The notes: a model not told the origin generated them from the letters alone. 64,000 bases of DNA from Pseudomonas sp. ZH-FAD (GCF_002803095.1 NZ_PGLR01000010.1:62001-126000); one strand, 5' to 3'; counted from the first letter of the stretch, positions 41,322 through 50,770 are shown. Translations and numbers: made by a program.

Positions 41322-42731
41322 TCAAAGTGAACGGATATCGGTCAGGTGCCCGGCAATCGCAGCGGCTGCGACCATGGCTGGGCTCATCAGGTGGGTGCGG
41401 GCACCGGCCCCCTGGCGTCCCTCGAAGTTGCGGTTGGTGCTGGATGCACAGCGTGCACCTGGTGGTAGCACGTCGTCGTTCATCGCCAGGCACATGGAGC
41501 AGCCTGACTGACGCCACTCGAAACCAGCCTCGATGAACTGCCTGGCCAGGCCTTCGGCCTCGGCCTGCTCGCGTACGGCGGTTGAGCCGGGAACGATCAT
41601 CGCACGTACATGGCTGGCGACCTTGCGGCTGCCGATCACCTCGGCAACCTGGCGCAGGTCTTCGATGCGCGCGTTGGTGCAGGAGCCGATGAAGGCGTGG
41701 TCGATGCGGATACCCTGCAGCGCTCGCCCAGCTTCCAGCCCCATGTAGTCGAGGGCGCGCTGCATGTCCTGACGCAGGATTGGGTCTGCCTGCTCGCTCG
41801 GCGCCGGTATGTGGCCGTCGATGCCCAGCGCCTGGTCCGGGCTGGTGCCCCAGGTGACCATTGGGTGCAACTGCGCTGCATCGATCCTTATTTCATGATC
41901 GAAGTGCGCGCCGGGGTCACTCTGCAACTGACGCCAACTGCTCAGCGCTTGCTGCCAACGCTCGCCCTTGGGGGCCATCGGTCTGTTCGCCAGGTAGTCG
42001 AAAACCTTTTGATCTGGCGCCATGAACGCACCACGTGCACCGGCTTCGACAGCCATGTTGCACACCGTCATGCGGGCTTCGACGCTCAATGCATCGATGG
42101 TTGAACCACAGAATTCGACTGCGTAACCGGTGGCGCCAGAGGCGCCGATCTGCGCGATCAACGCCATGATGATGTCCTTGGAAACCACCCCCGGCTGCAG
42201 CTCACCGTCGACGCGGACGCGCATGCTCTTCAGGCGTTTGTACACCAGGGTCTGTGAGGCCAGCAGGTGTTCGATCTCCGAGGTGCCAATGCCGAAGCCG
42301 AAGGCGCCCAGGGCACCGTAGGTGGTGGTGTGACTGTCGCCTGCCGCGACCACCATGCCTGGCAGGATGAAGCCCTGCTCTGGCGCAACCACGTGCTCGA
42401 TGCCCTGACGTCGGTCTAGCAGGTCGAACAACTCGATGCCGAAGTCGCGGCAGTTCTCTGCCAGATAAGCCACCTGGCGCGCGCCACCGGCGTCGGCGAT
42501 TTCGGCAGTGCGTTTGGCAGCAGTCGGGTTGACGTGGTCGACCACGGCCAGGTGTGCGCTCGGACGCCATACGGGCCGCGCCGATTCACGTAGCCCACTG
42601 AAGGCTTGAGGGCTGGTGTACTCGTTGAGCACCTGGCGGTCGATGTACAGCAGCACATGCCCGGCATCATCCAGCGTGCAGACGGTGTGAGAGTCGATGT
42701 GTTTGTCGTACAGGGTTTTTGGCTGGCTCAT
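41322..42731 (-). CDS. leuC: 3-isopropylmalate dehydratase large subunit (LeuC)
   Basis: A 469-residue aconitase-family large subunit. Cluster ligands are visible as FIGSCTNARIEDL and the double cysteine SGCSMCLAMN; substrate motifs GDSHTTTYGALGAFGFGIGTSE and NFEGRQGAGARTHLMSPAMV are conserved. It carries a [4Fe-4S] cluster. With LeuD downstream it would isomerise 2-isopropylmalate or a related substrate. No leuA or leuB lies next to it. The ATG at 42731 gives the family length; the 33-residue extension upstream is not conserved in the family. Confidence 0.88.
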   Translation of the reverse strand: MSQPKTLYDKHIDSHTVCTLDDAGHVLLYIDRQVLNEYTSPQAFSGLRESARPVWRPSAHLAVVDHVNPTAAKRTAEIADAGGARQVAYLAENCRDFGIELFDLLDRRQGIEHVVAPEQGFILPGMVVAAGDSHTTTYGALGAFGFGIGTSEIEHLLASQTLVYKRLKSMRVRVDGELQPGVVSKDIIMALIAQIGASGATGYAVEFCGSTIDALSVEARMTVCNMAVEAGARGAFMAPDQKVFDYLANRPMAPKGERWQQALSSWRQLQSDPGAHFDHEIRIDAAQLHPMVTWGTSPDQALGIDGHIPAPSEQADPILRQDMQRALDYMGLEAGRALQGIRIDHAFIGSCTNARIEDLRQVAEVIGSRKVASHVRAMIVPGSTAVREQAEAEGLARQFIEAGFEWRQSGCSMCLAMNDDVLPPGARCASSTNRNFEGRQGAGARTHLMSPAMVAAAAIAGHLTDIRSL

Positions 42732-42931
42732 GGTCACGGCTCGAGTAATGGAAGAGGGGCGAGCGCCCACGCCAAGAATTGGCCGGTGGACGTTCGTCAT
42801 CAACCGCCTCGTCGTGGAGCCTTCATCCACGAATCGTGTGCACAGCCCGCTGTGCTAATAGAGCCTTAAGGTTCAGGCTCCAGAGTAGTCCCCGCAGACA
42901 CACTTTCCCCCTGCACCAAGAGAACTACACC

Positions 42932-43198
42932 ATGCGCAAACTGCTTCTGCTGTCTCTGGCTCTGGCCAGCCCGCTGGCCTTCGCCGCCACCGAATGCACC
43001 ACTGCCGACAAGTCGCAGTGGCAGGATCAGGACAAGTTCCAGGCCGACCTCAAGGCCCGGGGCTACGAGATCAACAAGTTCAAAGTCACTGGCGGCAACT
43101 GCTACGAAATCTACGGCTTCGACAAGGACGGCAAGAAGGTCGAGATCTACTTCGATCCGGTCAGCGGCAAGCCGGTCAAGAGCAACGTAGAAGGCTGA
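42932..43198 (+). CDS. Small periplasmic PepSY domain protein
   Basis: An 88-residue protein with a signal peptide (MRKLLLLSLALASPLAFAA) and one PepSY domain (mature part about 70 residues; YEINKFKVTGGNCYEIYGFD, VEIYFDPVSGKPVKS). A CTT pair and C77-like cysteines could cross-link it. The stop overlaps the ATG of the cytochrome b gene by one base. PepSY domains are regulatory or protease-inhibitory in some proteins; with a membrane cytochrome partner a role in periplasmic electron transfer is possible. Confidence 0.85.
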   Translation: MRKLLLLSLALASPLAFAATECTTADKSQWQDQDKFQADLKARGYEINKFKVTGGNCYEIYGFDKDGKKVEIYFDPVSGKPVKSNVEG

Positions 43199-43734
43199 TG
43201 AGCGCCGCGATCGTGCGCGTGTGGGACCCAGTGGTGCGCTTGTTCCACTGGTCCCTGGCCGGCGCTTTCCTGGCCAACTACTTCTTTACCGAAGAGGGCG
43301 AGGACTGGCATCGCTGGTTCGGTTACTACGCCGTGGCCTGGCTGGCGATCCGCCTGGTATGGGGCTTCGTCGGCACGCCGGCGGCGCGCTGGGCCGATTT
43401 CTGGCCGACCCCGGCACGCCTCGGTGCGCATTTGCGTGCCTTGATTGCCGGCCAGCCCTACCATCGCCTGGGGCATTCGCCGTTGGGCGCGCTGGTCATG
43501 CTCCTGATGATGACGTTGATGCTCGGCCTGGGCGTGACCGGCTTTCTGATGGAGGAAGTCGATTATTTCTGGGGCGCGGATCTGCCGCTGGAAATCCACG
43601 AATTCTGTGCCAACGGCCTGATGGCGGTGGTCGGCCTGCATATCGCCGCCGCCTTGTTCGAGAGCTATCGGCTACGTGAGAACCTGCCGCTGTCGATGGT
43701 GACCGGCAAGCGGCGCAAGCTCTCGGAACACTAA
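43198..43734 (+). CDS. Cytochrome b561-like membrane protein
   Basis: A 178-residue membrane protein of the cytochrome b561/b6-like class with four helices (about 14-30, 40-60, 95-115, 140-165). Candidate haem-binding histidines are in VVRLFHWSL (H18), EDWHRWFGYYA, PLEIHEFCAN and VVGLHIAAALFE. Its ATG overlaps the PepSY stop. It probably accepts or transfers electrons between the membrane and a periplasmic partner, here possibly the PepSY protein. A REP pair follows. Confidence 0.85.
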   Translation: MSAAIVRVWDPVVRLFHWSLAGAFLANYFFTEEGEDWHRWFGYYAVAWLAIRLVWGFVGTPAARWADFWPTPARLGAHLRALIAGQPYHRLGHSPLGALVMLLMMTLMLGLGVTGFLMEEVDYFWGADLPLEIHEFCANGLMAVVGLHIAAALFESYRLRENLPLSMVTGKRRKLSEH

Positions 43735-43741
43735 TACTTAA

Positions 43742-43800
43742 GTCGCGGCTGAAGCCCCTCCCACGGAGCGTGGGTACTGTGGGAGGCGCTTCAGCGGCGA
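43742..43800. repeat. REP pair (REPIN-like)
   Basis: Bases 43742-43764 (GTCGCGGCTGAAGCCCCTCC) face 43779-43800 (GTGGGAGGCGCTTCAGCGGC), separated by 14 bases. They lie between the convergent cytochrome b561 and adenine deaminase genes. Confidence 0.8.
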
Positions 43801-43809
43801 TGCTCTTGC

Positions 43810-44772
<963 letters not shown>

Positions 44773-44813
44773 TCAGGCTTCGGTAGGGTAGAAGTTTAAC
44801 CCTTTTGATCCTT

Positions 44814-44906
44814 CCCACGCTCCGCGTGGGAATGCCCTTGCAGACGCTCTGCGTCTGAGGGACGCAGAGCGTCCCAGGCTGGTCTCCCACGCCGGAGCGT
44901 GGGAGC
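44814..44906. repeat. Triple hairpin cluster
   Basis: Three stems in a row: CCCACGCTCCGCGTGGG (44814-44830), GACGCTCTGCGTCTGAGGGACGCAGAGCGTC (44843-44873; quoted only by arms GACGCTCTGCGTC / GACGCAGAGCGTC) and CTCCCACGCCGGAGCGTGGGAG (44885-44906). Located between adenine deaminase and the oxygenase gene, same strand. Confidence 0.7.
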
Positions 44907-44917
44907 CATCATCAGCC

Positions 44918-45877
44918 CTACGCTTCCTCACGCCGATAGGCATAGGTATCGGCGAACCTCGACAGCAGGTATGCGGCGCTGGTCACCGGTGTGTACTTGG
45001 CCGGGTTGTCCGCGCTGGAACAGTTCGGCAGGCAGTCGATCAGCGTGTCGGGATGCGGTTCGGCGAAGAACGGCATCGAGTAGCGATCCACCCCCAGCGG
45101 ACTGATCACTCGATGTGGCGTCGAGGTGTACCGGTCGTTGCTCCAGCGCGCCATCATGTCGCCGATGTTGACCACGAAGCTGCCGGCAATCGGCGGCGCG
45201 TCTATCCACTCGCCATCGCGCGCGCGCACCTGCAGGCCGCCGGCGTCGTCCTGGTAGAGCAGGGTGATGCAGCCGTAATCGGTGTGCGCGCCGGCGCCTT
45301 GTTGGTCGGCACTGGTGGCGGTGTGGCGCGGCGGGTAGTGGATCATGCGCAGCACGCTGATCGGCTCATGGAAGCGCGCGTCGAAGAAGTCATGCTCGAT
45401 GTCCAGCGCCATGGCCATGGCGCGCAGCAGGGTCTTGGCCAGGTCCTGCATATCGGCGTAATGCTGTTCCATCAGCTCGGCCCAGCCGGGCATGTCCGGG
45501 TGGCGATTCGGCCCGCGCAGCGGTTTGCCAGCCAGCACCTCGGGGTGATCGGCCGGCATATGGAAACCCATGTCGAAGGTTTCCTTCAGGTCGCTCGGCT
45601 TGCTCGGGTCGAGCTGCTCGGTGGCGATGGCGCCGTAACCACGGTGGTGGGCGGTCTGGGTGATATCGATCTTGAGTTTGTCGTCGGCAGGCAGGGCGAA
45701 GAAGCGCTTCGCCGCACTGATCAGGGCGTTGATGCGCTCGCTGCCGATGGGGTGGCCGACGATATAGAAGAAGCCCCAGTCGCGGCAGGCGCGGTCGATC
45801 TGCTCGGCCACGGCAGGCCAGGCCGAAGCGTCGTCGGCGTAGAGAGGGGCGATGTCGATGATGGGTAGGCTGTTCAT
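44918..45877 (-). CDS. 2-oxoglutarate/Fe(II) oxygenase, isopenicillin-N-synthase-like
   Basis: A 319-residue enzyme of the 2OG-Fe(II) IPNS-like family. Iron ligands are H198 and D200 (GAHTDYG) and H255 (STPHRVISP); R265 with S267 (RYSMPF) binds 2-oxoglutarate. The N-terminal domain (INALISAAKRFFALPADDK) is the DIOX_N region. A probable oxidoreductase of this kind is the neighbour of the PA0148-like deaminase in PAO1. It is unclear whether it oxidises a purine or a small molecule. Start 45877 gives the usual length. Confidence 0.87.
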   Translation of the reverse strand: MNSLPIIDIAPLYADDASAWPAVAEQIDRACRDWGFFYIVGHPIGSERINALISAAKRFFALPADDKLKIDITQTAHHRGYGAIATEQLDPSKPSDLKETFDMGFHMPADHPEVLAGKPLRGPNRHPDMPGWAELMEQHYADMQDLAKTLLRAMAMALDIEHDFFDARFHEPISVLRMIHYPPRHTATSADQQGAGAHTDYGCITLLYQDDAGGLQVRARDGEWIDAPPIAGSFVVNIGDMMARWSNDRYTSTPHRVISPLGVDRYSMPFFAEPHPDTLIDCLPNCSSADNPAKYTPVTSAAYLLSRFADTYAYRREEA

Positions 45878-45916
45878 AAAAGCTCCGGGGTGTTGCTGCG
45901 AGTCTTCTCGTACTAG

Positions 45917-46077
45917 GGAGCCTGTCGAACCCAACACTGTTCTGCTGCGGAAAACCCGGCTTTGGCCATTTTTGCCGCTTTCCCTCGTTAAATAGCGGGC
46001 TATTCGCCTCGGAAAAGCGACAAAACTGTCTCAAACCGGATTCCCCTCGCGACGAACGGTTGAGTCCGACAGGCTCC
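45917..46077. repeat. 161-bp element with terminal inverted repeats
   Basis: Terminal inverted repeats GGAGCCTGTCG (45917-45927) and CGACAGGCTCC (46067-46077) are perfect. The interior has no coding frame. It is in the 340-base space (45878-46217) between the oxygenase and BMP genes, together with a terminator and a GTAGGG-type hairpin. It may be a small non-autonomous element. Confidence 0.6.
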
Positions 46078-46086
46078 GGGGCAGCG

Positions 46087-46113
46087 AAAAAGGGCGCTTC
46101 ATATGAAGCGCCC
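46087..46113 (-). terminator. Terminator after the BMP gene
   Basis: GGGCGCTTCATATGAAGCGCCC (46092-46113) is a perfect dyad. Read on the minus strand the stem is followed by T-rich sequence (46087-46091). It is 105 bases after the BMP stop with a hairpin pair between. Confidence 0.7.
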
Positions 46114-46164
46114 CCCTTGATGCGGTTCTGCCAATGGCAGGGACGGCATCGGTAGTTGCCAGGT

Positions 46165-46211
46165 GGCGGGTTGCACCCGCCCTACGGTCTGTAGGGCGGG
46201 TGCAACCCGCC
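46165..46211. repeat. Perfect 21-bp inverted repeat (GGCGGGTTGCACCCGCC family)
   Basis: Arms 46165-46185 and 46191-46211 are perfect reverse complements (GGCGGGTTGCACCCGCCCTA versus its complement) with a 5-base loop. It ends 6 bases before the stop codon of the BMP gene. Confidence 0.8.
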
Positions 46212-46217
46212 AGCCAA

Positions 46218-47300
46218 TTACTTCGGTATCTCGGCCTTCACGTTCTCCACGTAGTAGTTCATCGAGGCCAGCTCGGCATTGGTCGCGCTTGCGCCTTCGG
46301 CGATGCGCACCGCGCCGCTTTGATCCTTGATCGGGCCGGTGAAGGGGTGGAACTTGCCGCTGCGAATGTCGGCGATGATCTGCTCGGCCTCGCTCTTCAC
46401 ATCAGCCGGCACCAGGTCGCTGATCGGCAGCTCGATGGTGTCCTCGGCCAGGCCGCCCCAGAAATCCTGCGGCTGCCAGGTACCGTCGATCACAGCCTGG
46501 GTGGATTTGACGTAGTGCGGGCCCCAGTCGTTGACGATGGAGGTGAGTACGGCCTTCGGCCCGAAGTGAGCCATGTCCGAGGCGTAGCCGACGGAGTAGA
46601 TGCCTCGGCGTTCGGCAGTCTGGATCGGCGCTGGGCTGTCGGTGTGCTGGAACATCACGTCCACACCCTGGTCGATCAGCGCGTTGGCCGCGTCGGATTC
46701 CTTGCCCGGATCGAACCAGGTGTTGACCCACACCACCTTGATCTCGGTGCCCGGGTTGTACTTGTCCAGGGCCAGCTGAATGGCGTTGATGTCGCGGATC
46801 ACCTCGGGGATCGGGAAGGAGGCAACGTAGCCGACCTTCTTGGTCTTGGTCATCTTCGCCGCGAGGAAGCCGCCGACGTAACGCCCTTCATAGGAGCGCG
46901 ACAGGTAGGTGCCGACGTTCTTGTCCTGCTTGTAGCCGGTGGCGTGTTCGAAGGTCACCTTGGGAAATTGCTTGGCCACCTTGATGGTCGGGTTCATGTA
47001 GCCGAAGGAGGTGGTGAAGATCAGGTCGAAACCGCCCTTGGCCATGTTGCGGATCACCCGCTCGGCGTCGGCGCCTTCCGGCACGTTCTCGACGAAGCTG
47101 GTGGTGACCTTGTCGCCCATTTCCTTGATCAGCATTTGCCGGCCCTGTTCGTGCTGGTAGGTCCAGCCGTGGTCGCCGATGGGGCCGATGTAGACGAAGC
47201 CGACCTTCAGCGGATCGGCGGCGGAGGCGCTGAGCATGGCGCCAAAGCCCAGGGCGGCGACGAGGGTGCGCAGCAGCGGTTTCTTGCTCTTCTTGTGCAT
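46218..47300 (-). CDS. BMP-family nucleoside-type ABC transporter binding protein
   Basis: A 360-residue periplasmic binding protein of the BMP/Med family with a signal peptide (cleavage about 28, SASAAD). The mature part has VGFVYIGPIGDHGWTYQHEQ, then FDLIFTTSFGYMNPTIKVA and YEGRYVGGFLAAKMT, the pattern of purine nucleoside-binding lipoproteins (here not lipidated). With the two permeases and the double ATPase 2.5-6 kb downstream it forms an importer for nucleosides or purines. Start 47300 is selected because it makes the signal peptide; the reading frame continues further upstream. The upstream 300 bases hold a leader and a REP pair. Confidence 0.9.
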   Translation of the reverse strand: MHKKSKKPLLRTLVAALGFGAMLSASAADPLKVGFVYIGPIGDHGWTYQHEQGRQMLIKEMGDKVTTSFVENVPEGADAERVIRNMAKGGFDLIFTTSFGYMNPTIKVAKQFPKVTFEHATGYKQDKNVGTYLSRSYEGRYVGGFLAAKMTKTKKVGYVASFPIPEVIRDINAIQLALDKYNPGTEIKVVWVNTWFDPGKESDAANALIDQGVDVMFQHTDSPAPIQTAERRGIYSVGYASDMAHFGPKAVLTSIVNDWGPHYVKSTQAVIDGTWQPQDFWGGLAEDTIELPISDLVPADVKSEAEQIIADIRSGKFHPFTGPIKDQSGAVRIAEGASATNAELASMNYYVENVKAEIPK

Positions 47301-47506
47301 GGTGGGTGCAGCTCCAGTCTTGGTGTTGGGGTGGCCGTTGGTTGGCTGATCCCCTGACTGCAAAAAGCTGACCAACAAGACAGATAGCCGAGGCGACGGC
47401 GTTCTGCCTGTGCGCCTGCTCAGGAGTGGGGGCGGTATTGGTGCGCGGCAGACTTGTATGGCGTGTTGTGGTGCGTCGCTCCTGGGCTGGCACTGATGAA
47501 ACGACG

Positions 47507-47583
47507 GTCGCGGCTAAAGCCCCTCCCACAAGAACAGCGCCAACAGGTGGATGGGCTTTTGTGGGAGGGGCTTTAGCCGCGAC
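47507..47583. repeat. REP pair (REPIN)
   Basis: GTCGCGGCTAAAGCCCCTCC (47507-47529) faces GTGGGAGGGGCTTTAGCCGC (47561-47583). They form one perfect 23-base dyad with a 31-base loop. It fills part of the 301-base gene-less gap 47301-47601; the rest (47301-47506) is the upstream region of the BMP gene. Confidence 0.85.
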
Positions 47584-47601
47584 TCAGGCAGTTAGCGGAT
47601 T

Positions 47602-48957
47602 TCAGCCCGCAATCAACTCACGCGCCGCCTGCCGGTGATCGGCGATCAACTGCGCCACATCCAGCCCCTCGATCTGCCCGTCGATGACGCGCCAGGTGCC
47701 GCCGATCATCATCCGGTCGGCGCGGTCGGCGCCGCACAGCAGCAGCGCGGAGAGTGGATCGTGGCTGCCGGAAAAACGCAGCTCGTCGAGCTTGAACAGC
47801 GCCAGGTCGGCCTGCTTGCCGACGGCCAGCTCGCCGATATCGCTGCGCCCGAGCAGGCGTGCCGAACCGCGCGTGGCCCAGCCAAGCACGCGTTGCGGGG
47901 TGATCTGCTCGGCGCCATAGCGCAGGCGCTGGATGTACAGCGCCTGACGCGCTTCGAGGATCATGTTGGAGGCATCGTTGGAGGCCGAGCCATCAACCCC
48001 CAGGCCCAGCGGCGCACCGGCGGCCTCCAGCTCGACACTGGGGCAGATGCCCGAAGCCAGGCGCATGTTGGAGCTGGGGCAATGGCAGATGCCGGTACCG
48101 GCGGCGCCAAGGCGGGCGATTTCGTCGGGGTTGAAATGGATGCCGTGGGCCAGCCAGGTGCGCGGGCCGAGCCAGCCGACGCTGTCCAGGTAATCCACGG
48201 TGCGCAGGCCGAAGCGCTGCAGGCAGAAATCTTCCTCGTCGAGGGTTTCGGCCAGGTGGGTGTGCAGGCGCACGTCCAGCTCCTCGGCCAGTTCGGCGCT
48301 CTGGCGCATGATGGACTGGGTCACCGAGAAGGGCGAGCAGGGTGCCAGGGCGATCTGGATCTGCGCGCCGTCGCCACGCTGGTGATACTGGCCGATCAGG
48401 CGCTGGCTGTCGGCCAGGATCACCTCGCCCTGCTGCACCGTCTGCTGCGGCGGCAGGCCACCATCGGCTTCGCCCAGGCTCATCGAACCGCGGGTGAGCA
48501 TGGCGCGCATGCCCAGTTCGCGCACCGCCTCGACCTGTACGTCGATGGCATTTTCCAGGCCGCCGGGGAACAGGTAATGGTGGTCGGCCGCGGTGCTGCA
48601 GCCGGACAGCAGCAGCTCGGCCAGCGCCACCTTGCTGGCCAGGGCCAGCTTCTCCGGCGTGAGGCGCGCCCACACCGGGTAGAGCGTTTTCAGCCAGGGG
48701 AACAGCGGCTGGTTGACCACCGGCGCCCAGGCGCGGGTGAGGGTCTGGTAGAAGTGATGGTGGGTGTTGATCAGGCCCGGCAGCAGCACGTGCTCACGGG
48801 CATCGAAGGTTTGCTCGCAGGGTGTTGAAGGCTGCTGGCCTTTGCTGAGCACTTCGGCGATGCGGCCATCCGCGATCACCAGGCCGCCGGAAGCGTCCAG
48901 GTCGTTGGCGGTGAAGATGGCAAGAGGGTTCTTGATCCAGATACGGGTAGCTGCCAT
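47602..48957 (-). CDS. 8-oxoguanine deaminase-like amidohydrolase
   Basis: A 451-residue amidohydrolase. The metal-binding HxH is in LINTHHHFYQT, with the later ligands around HTHLAE, AHGIHF and the catalytic GLGVDGSASND. I recall that PAO1 PA0142 is an 8-oxoguanine deaminase in this family (a relative of the guanine and s-triazine deaminases), and the neighbourhood here is similar to that region. The enzyme would convert the oxidised base 8-oxoguanine to urate. It is on the same strand as the BMP gene and the transporter genes, separated from them by the RAYT gene. Confidence 0.85.
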   Translation of the reverse strand: MAATRIWIKNPLAIFTANDLDASGGLVIADGRIAEVLSKGQQPSTPCEQTFDAREHVLLPGLINTHHHFYQTLTRAWAPVVNQPLFPWLKTLYPVWARLTPEKLALASKVALAELLLSGCSTAADHHYLFPGGLENAIDVQVEAVRELGMRAMLTRGSMSLGEADGGLPPQQTVQQGEVILADSQRLIGQYHQRGDGAQIQIALAPCSPFSVTQSIMRQSAELAEELDVRLHTHLAETLDEEDFCLQRFGLRTVDYLDSVGWLGPRTWLAHGIHFNPDEIARLGAAGTGICHCPSSNMRLASGICPSVELEAAGAPLGLGVDGSASNDASNMILEARQALYIQRLRYGAEQITPQRVLGWATRGSARLLGRSDIGELAVGKQADLALFKLDELRFSGSHDPLSALLLCGADRADRMMIGGTWRVIDGQIEGLDVAQLIADHRQAARELIAG

Positions 48958-49083
48958 GAGCAGGCTCCTCTGAGGTTGATGTCAGGTAAGCCAGCTCAGT
49001 GTTGACCCTGTCTGCTGATCCAGGTGCGTCGGAATCGACGTGCGGGGAAGATAGCTGACTCTGGAGTCAGGGGCAACAAGCCT

Positions 49084-49161
49084 GTCGCGGCTGAAGCCCC
49101 TCCCACAAGAATGGCATTTGTCTGTGGGATCGGCTTTTGTGGGAGGGGCTTTAGCCGCGAC
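49084..49161. repeat. REP pair 5' of RAYT
   Basis: GTCGCGGCTGAAGCCCCTCC (49084-49106) and GTGGGAGGGGCTTTAGCCGC (49139-49161) form a dyad. It lies 10 bases from the RAYT stop codon, and its partner at 49673-49748 flanks the other side. Confidence 0.88.
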
Positions 49162-49171
49162 TCTTCTGAGG

Positions 49172-49621
49172 TCAGAGCCAGACCGAATCCCACAGTGGAT
49201 AATCGCCCGCCCGGTTGACCAAGCCAGCCCTCAGGGGATTGGCGACGATGTAACGTGCGGCGGGCAGAACATCCTCTTCCCGGCGCAGCGCTCGGTCATG
49301 AAAACCATCCTGCCAGAGCTTTCCCTGGCGCCTGGTTAGCTCGTTGATGCGCTTGGCGCTGCGCCCCTTGATGCGCCGCATCAGGTTGCTGATCGAGCCT
49401 TGCTGCAAAGCGACCAGCCAGTGAAGGTGATCGGGCATGAGAACCCAGGCCAGTGATTCGGCCAGGCCGTCTTGCTGGGCGGTTTTCAGTTCTGCGACGA
49501 CGAGTCGACCCACAGTGAAGTCCGAAAACAGTATTTCGCGGTTTTCAGTCGTGGCGGTGAGTAGATAGATACGTTGCGTTTCCGAGAAGCGGCCGGCACG
49601 CAAGCGAGCTGAGTGTGGCAT
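49172..49621 (-). CDS. REP-associated tyrosine transposase (RAYT)
   Basis: A 149-residue Y1-type transposase of the RAYT group. The HUH-like motif is HLH (65-67, MPDHLHWLV), and the catalytic tyrosine is Y124 in ARYIVANPLRAGLV. RAYTs cut and join REP single strands and are the proposed movers of REPINs; they are usually single copy and flanked by REPs, as here on both sides. The upstream gap has an SD-like GAGG about 10 bases away. The gene interrupts the purine block between the deaminase and the transporter permeases. Confidence 0.92.
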   Translation of the reverse strand: MPHSARLRAGRFSETQRIYLLTATTENREILFSDFTVGRLVVAELKTAQQDGLAESLAWVLMPDHLHWLVALQQGSISNLMRRIKGRSAKRINELTRRQGKLWQDGFHDRALRREEDVLPAARYIVANPLRAGLVNRAGDYPLWDSVWL

Positions 49622-49672
49622 TCCTTTGCCTCTCGATCAGGTGGTGACTGAAGGTATAGCCGAAAATCTCTT

Positions 49673-49748
49673 GTCGCGGCTAAAGCCCCTCCCACAAAAG
49701 CTGGTCCGCAGGTTGCTCTGTTGCTGTGGGAGGGGCTTCAGCCGCGAC
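49673..49748. repeat. REP pair 3'/upstream of RAYT
   Basis: GTCGCGGCTAAAGCCCCTCC (49673-49695) faces GTGGGAGGGGCTTCAGCCGC (49726-49748). This pair lies 52 bases upstream of the RAYT start, mirror to the pair at 49084-49161. Confidence 0.88.
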
Positions 49749-49764
49749 TAATAACTGTCGAGCC

Positions 49765-50691
49765 TCAATGCCCCGGTTGCCACGGCTGGCCCAGCGACAT
49801 CGGCGCATACAGCCGGGTCTTGATCGCATCGCGCGAGAGCAGCACCAGCACCATGATGGTGGCCACATACGGCAGCATGGCCAGCAGGTTCGAGGGGATC
49901 GACAGGCCGATGCCCTGCGCCACCAGGTGGAGGATGCTGGCCAGGCCGAACAGGTAGGCGCCGAGCAGCACGCGCAAGACGCGCCAACTGGCGAACACTA
50001 CCAGCGCCAGGGCGATCCAGCCGCGCCCGGCGGTCATGTTCTCTGCCCACATCGGCGTGTAGGCCAGCGACAGGTAGCCGCCCGCGAGACCTGCCATGGC
50101 GCCGCCGAACAATACTGCCAGGGTGCGCACGCGCAGCACCGGCAGGCCCATGGCACTGGCAGCATCCGGGTTCTCGCCGACGGCCTGGATGATCAGGCCG
50201 ATACGGCTTTTCAGCAGCACCCAGGCCACCAGCGCGAACAGAGCGAAGGACAGGTAGATCAGCACATCCTGGGCGAACAGCATGCGCCCGATCAGCGGGA
50301 TGTCCGCCAGCAGCGGAATGACGATGGGCTCGAAGCCGGACAGCGGCTTGCCTACCCAGGCGGCGCCGACGAAGGTGGACAGGCCCACGCCGAAGATGGT
50401 CAGGGCCAGGCCGGTGGCCACCTGATTGGCATTGAAGCCCAGCGCCACGGCGGCGAACAGCAGCGACAGCAGCATGCCGGCGGCGATGGCCAGCAACACG
50501 CCGAGCCACAGGCTGCCGGTGCTGAAGGCGACGATAAAGCCGATCACCGCGCCGAACAGCATCATGCCTTCCTGGCCGAGGTTGAGCACGCCGCTCTTCT
50601 CGCACACCAGCTCGCCCAGTGCCACCAGCAGCAACGGCGTACCGGTGCGCACCATGGCGTAGAAGATATTGGTCAACAGATCGAGATCCAT
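49765..50691 (-). CDS. ABC transporter permease (nucleoside, YufQ-like)
   Basis: A 308-residue permease of the BPD_transp_2 type, with eight or so helices. The pattern SGVLNLGQEGMMLFGAVIGF and VATGLALTIFGVGLSTFVG is typical of permeases of BMP-type nucleoside importers. It pairs with the second permease (50771-51871) and the double ATPase (51880-53427). The order binding protein, (deaminase), permease, permease, ATPase is broken by the RAYT gene and REPs. Confidence 0.88.
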   Translation of the reverse strand: MDLDLLTNIFYAMVRTGTPLLLVALGELVCEKSGVLNLGQEGMMLFGAVIGFIVAFSTGSLWLGVLLAIAAGMLLSLLFAAVALGFNANQVATGLALTIFGVGLSTFVGAAWVGKPLSGFEPIVIPLLADIPLIGRMLFAQDVLIYLSFALFALVAWVLLKSRIGLIIQAVGENPDAASAMGLPVLRVRTLAVLFGGAMAGLAGGYLSLAYTPMWAENMTAGRGWIALALVVFASWRVLRVLLGAYLFGLASILHLVAQGIGLSIPSNLLAMLPYVATIMVLVLLSRDAIKTRLYAPMSLGQPWQPGH

Positions 50692-50718
50692 GGGGATTCC
50701 TTTGCATTCATGCTCTTT

Positions 50719-50768
50719 GTGGGAGGCGCTTCAGCGGCGAAAGCGGAATGCCGCCCAGCCACTCCCAC
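50719..50768. repeat. REP fragment between permease genes
   Basis: GTGGGAGGCGCTTCAGCGGC (50719-50740) and a degenerate opposite end CAGCCACTCCCAC (50756-50768). Located within the permease-permease gap of one operon. Confidence 0.65.
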
Positions 50769-50770
50769 AG

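Noticed and set aside
44814..44906. Possible CRISPR-like array of hairpins near the oxygenase gene
   Set aside because: The three hairpins differ in sequence, with no constant repeat or spacer length, and no cas genes are present.
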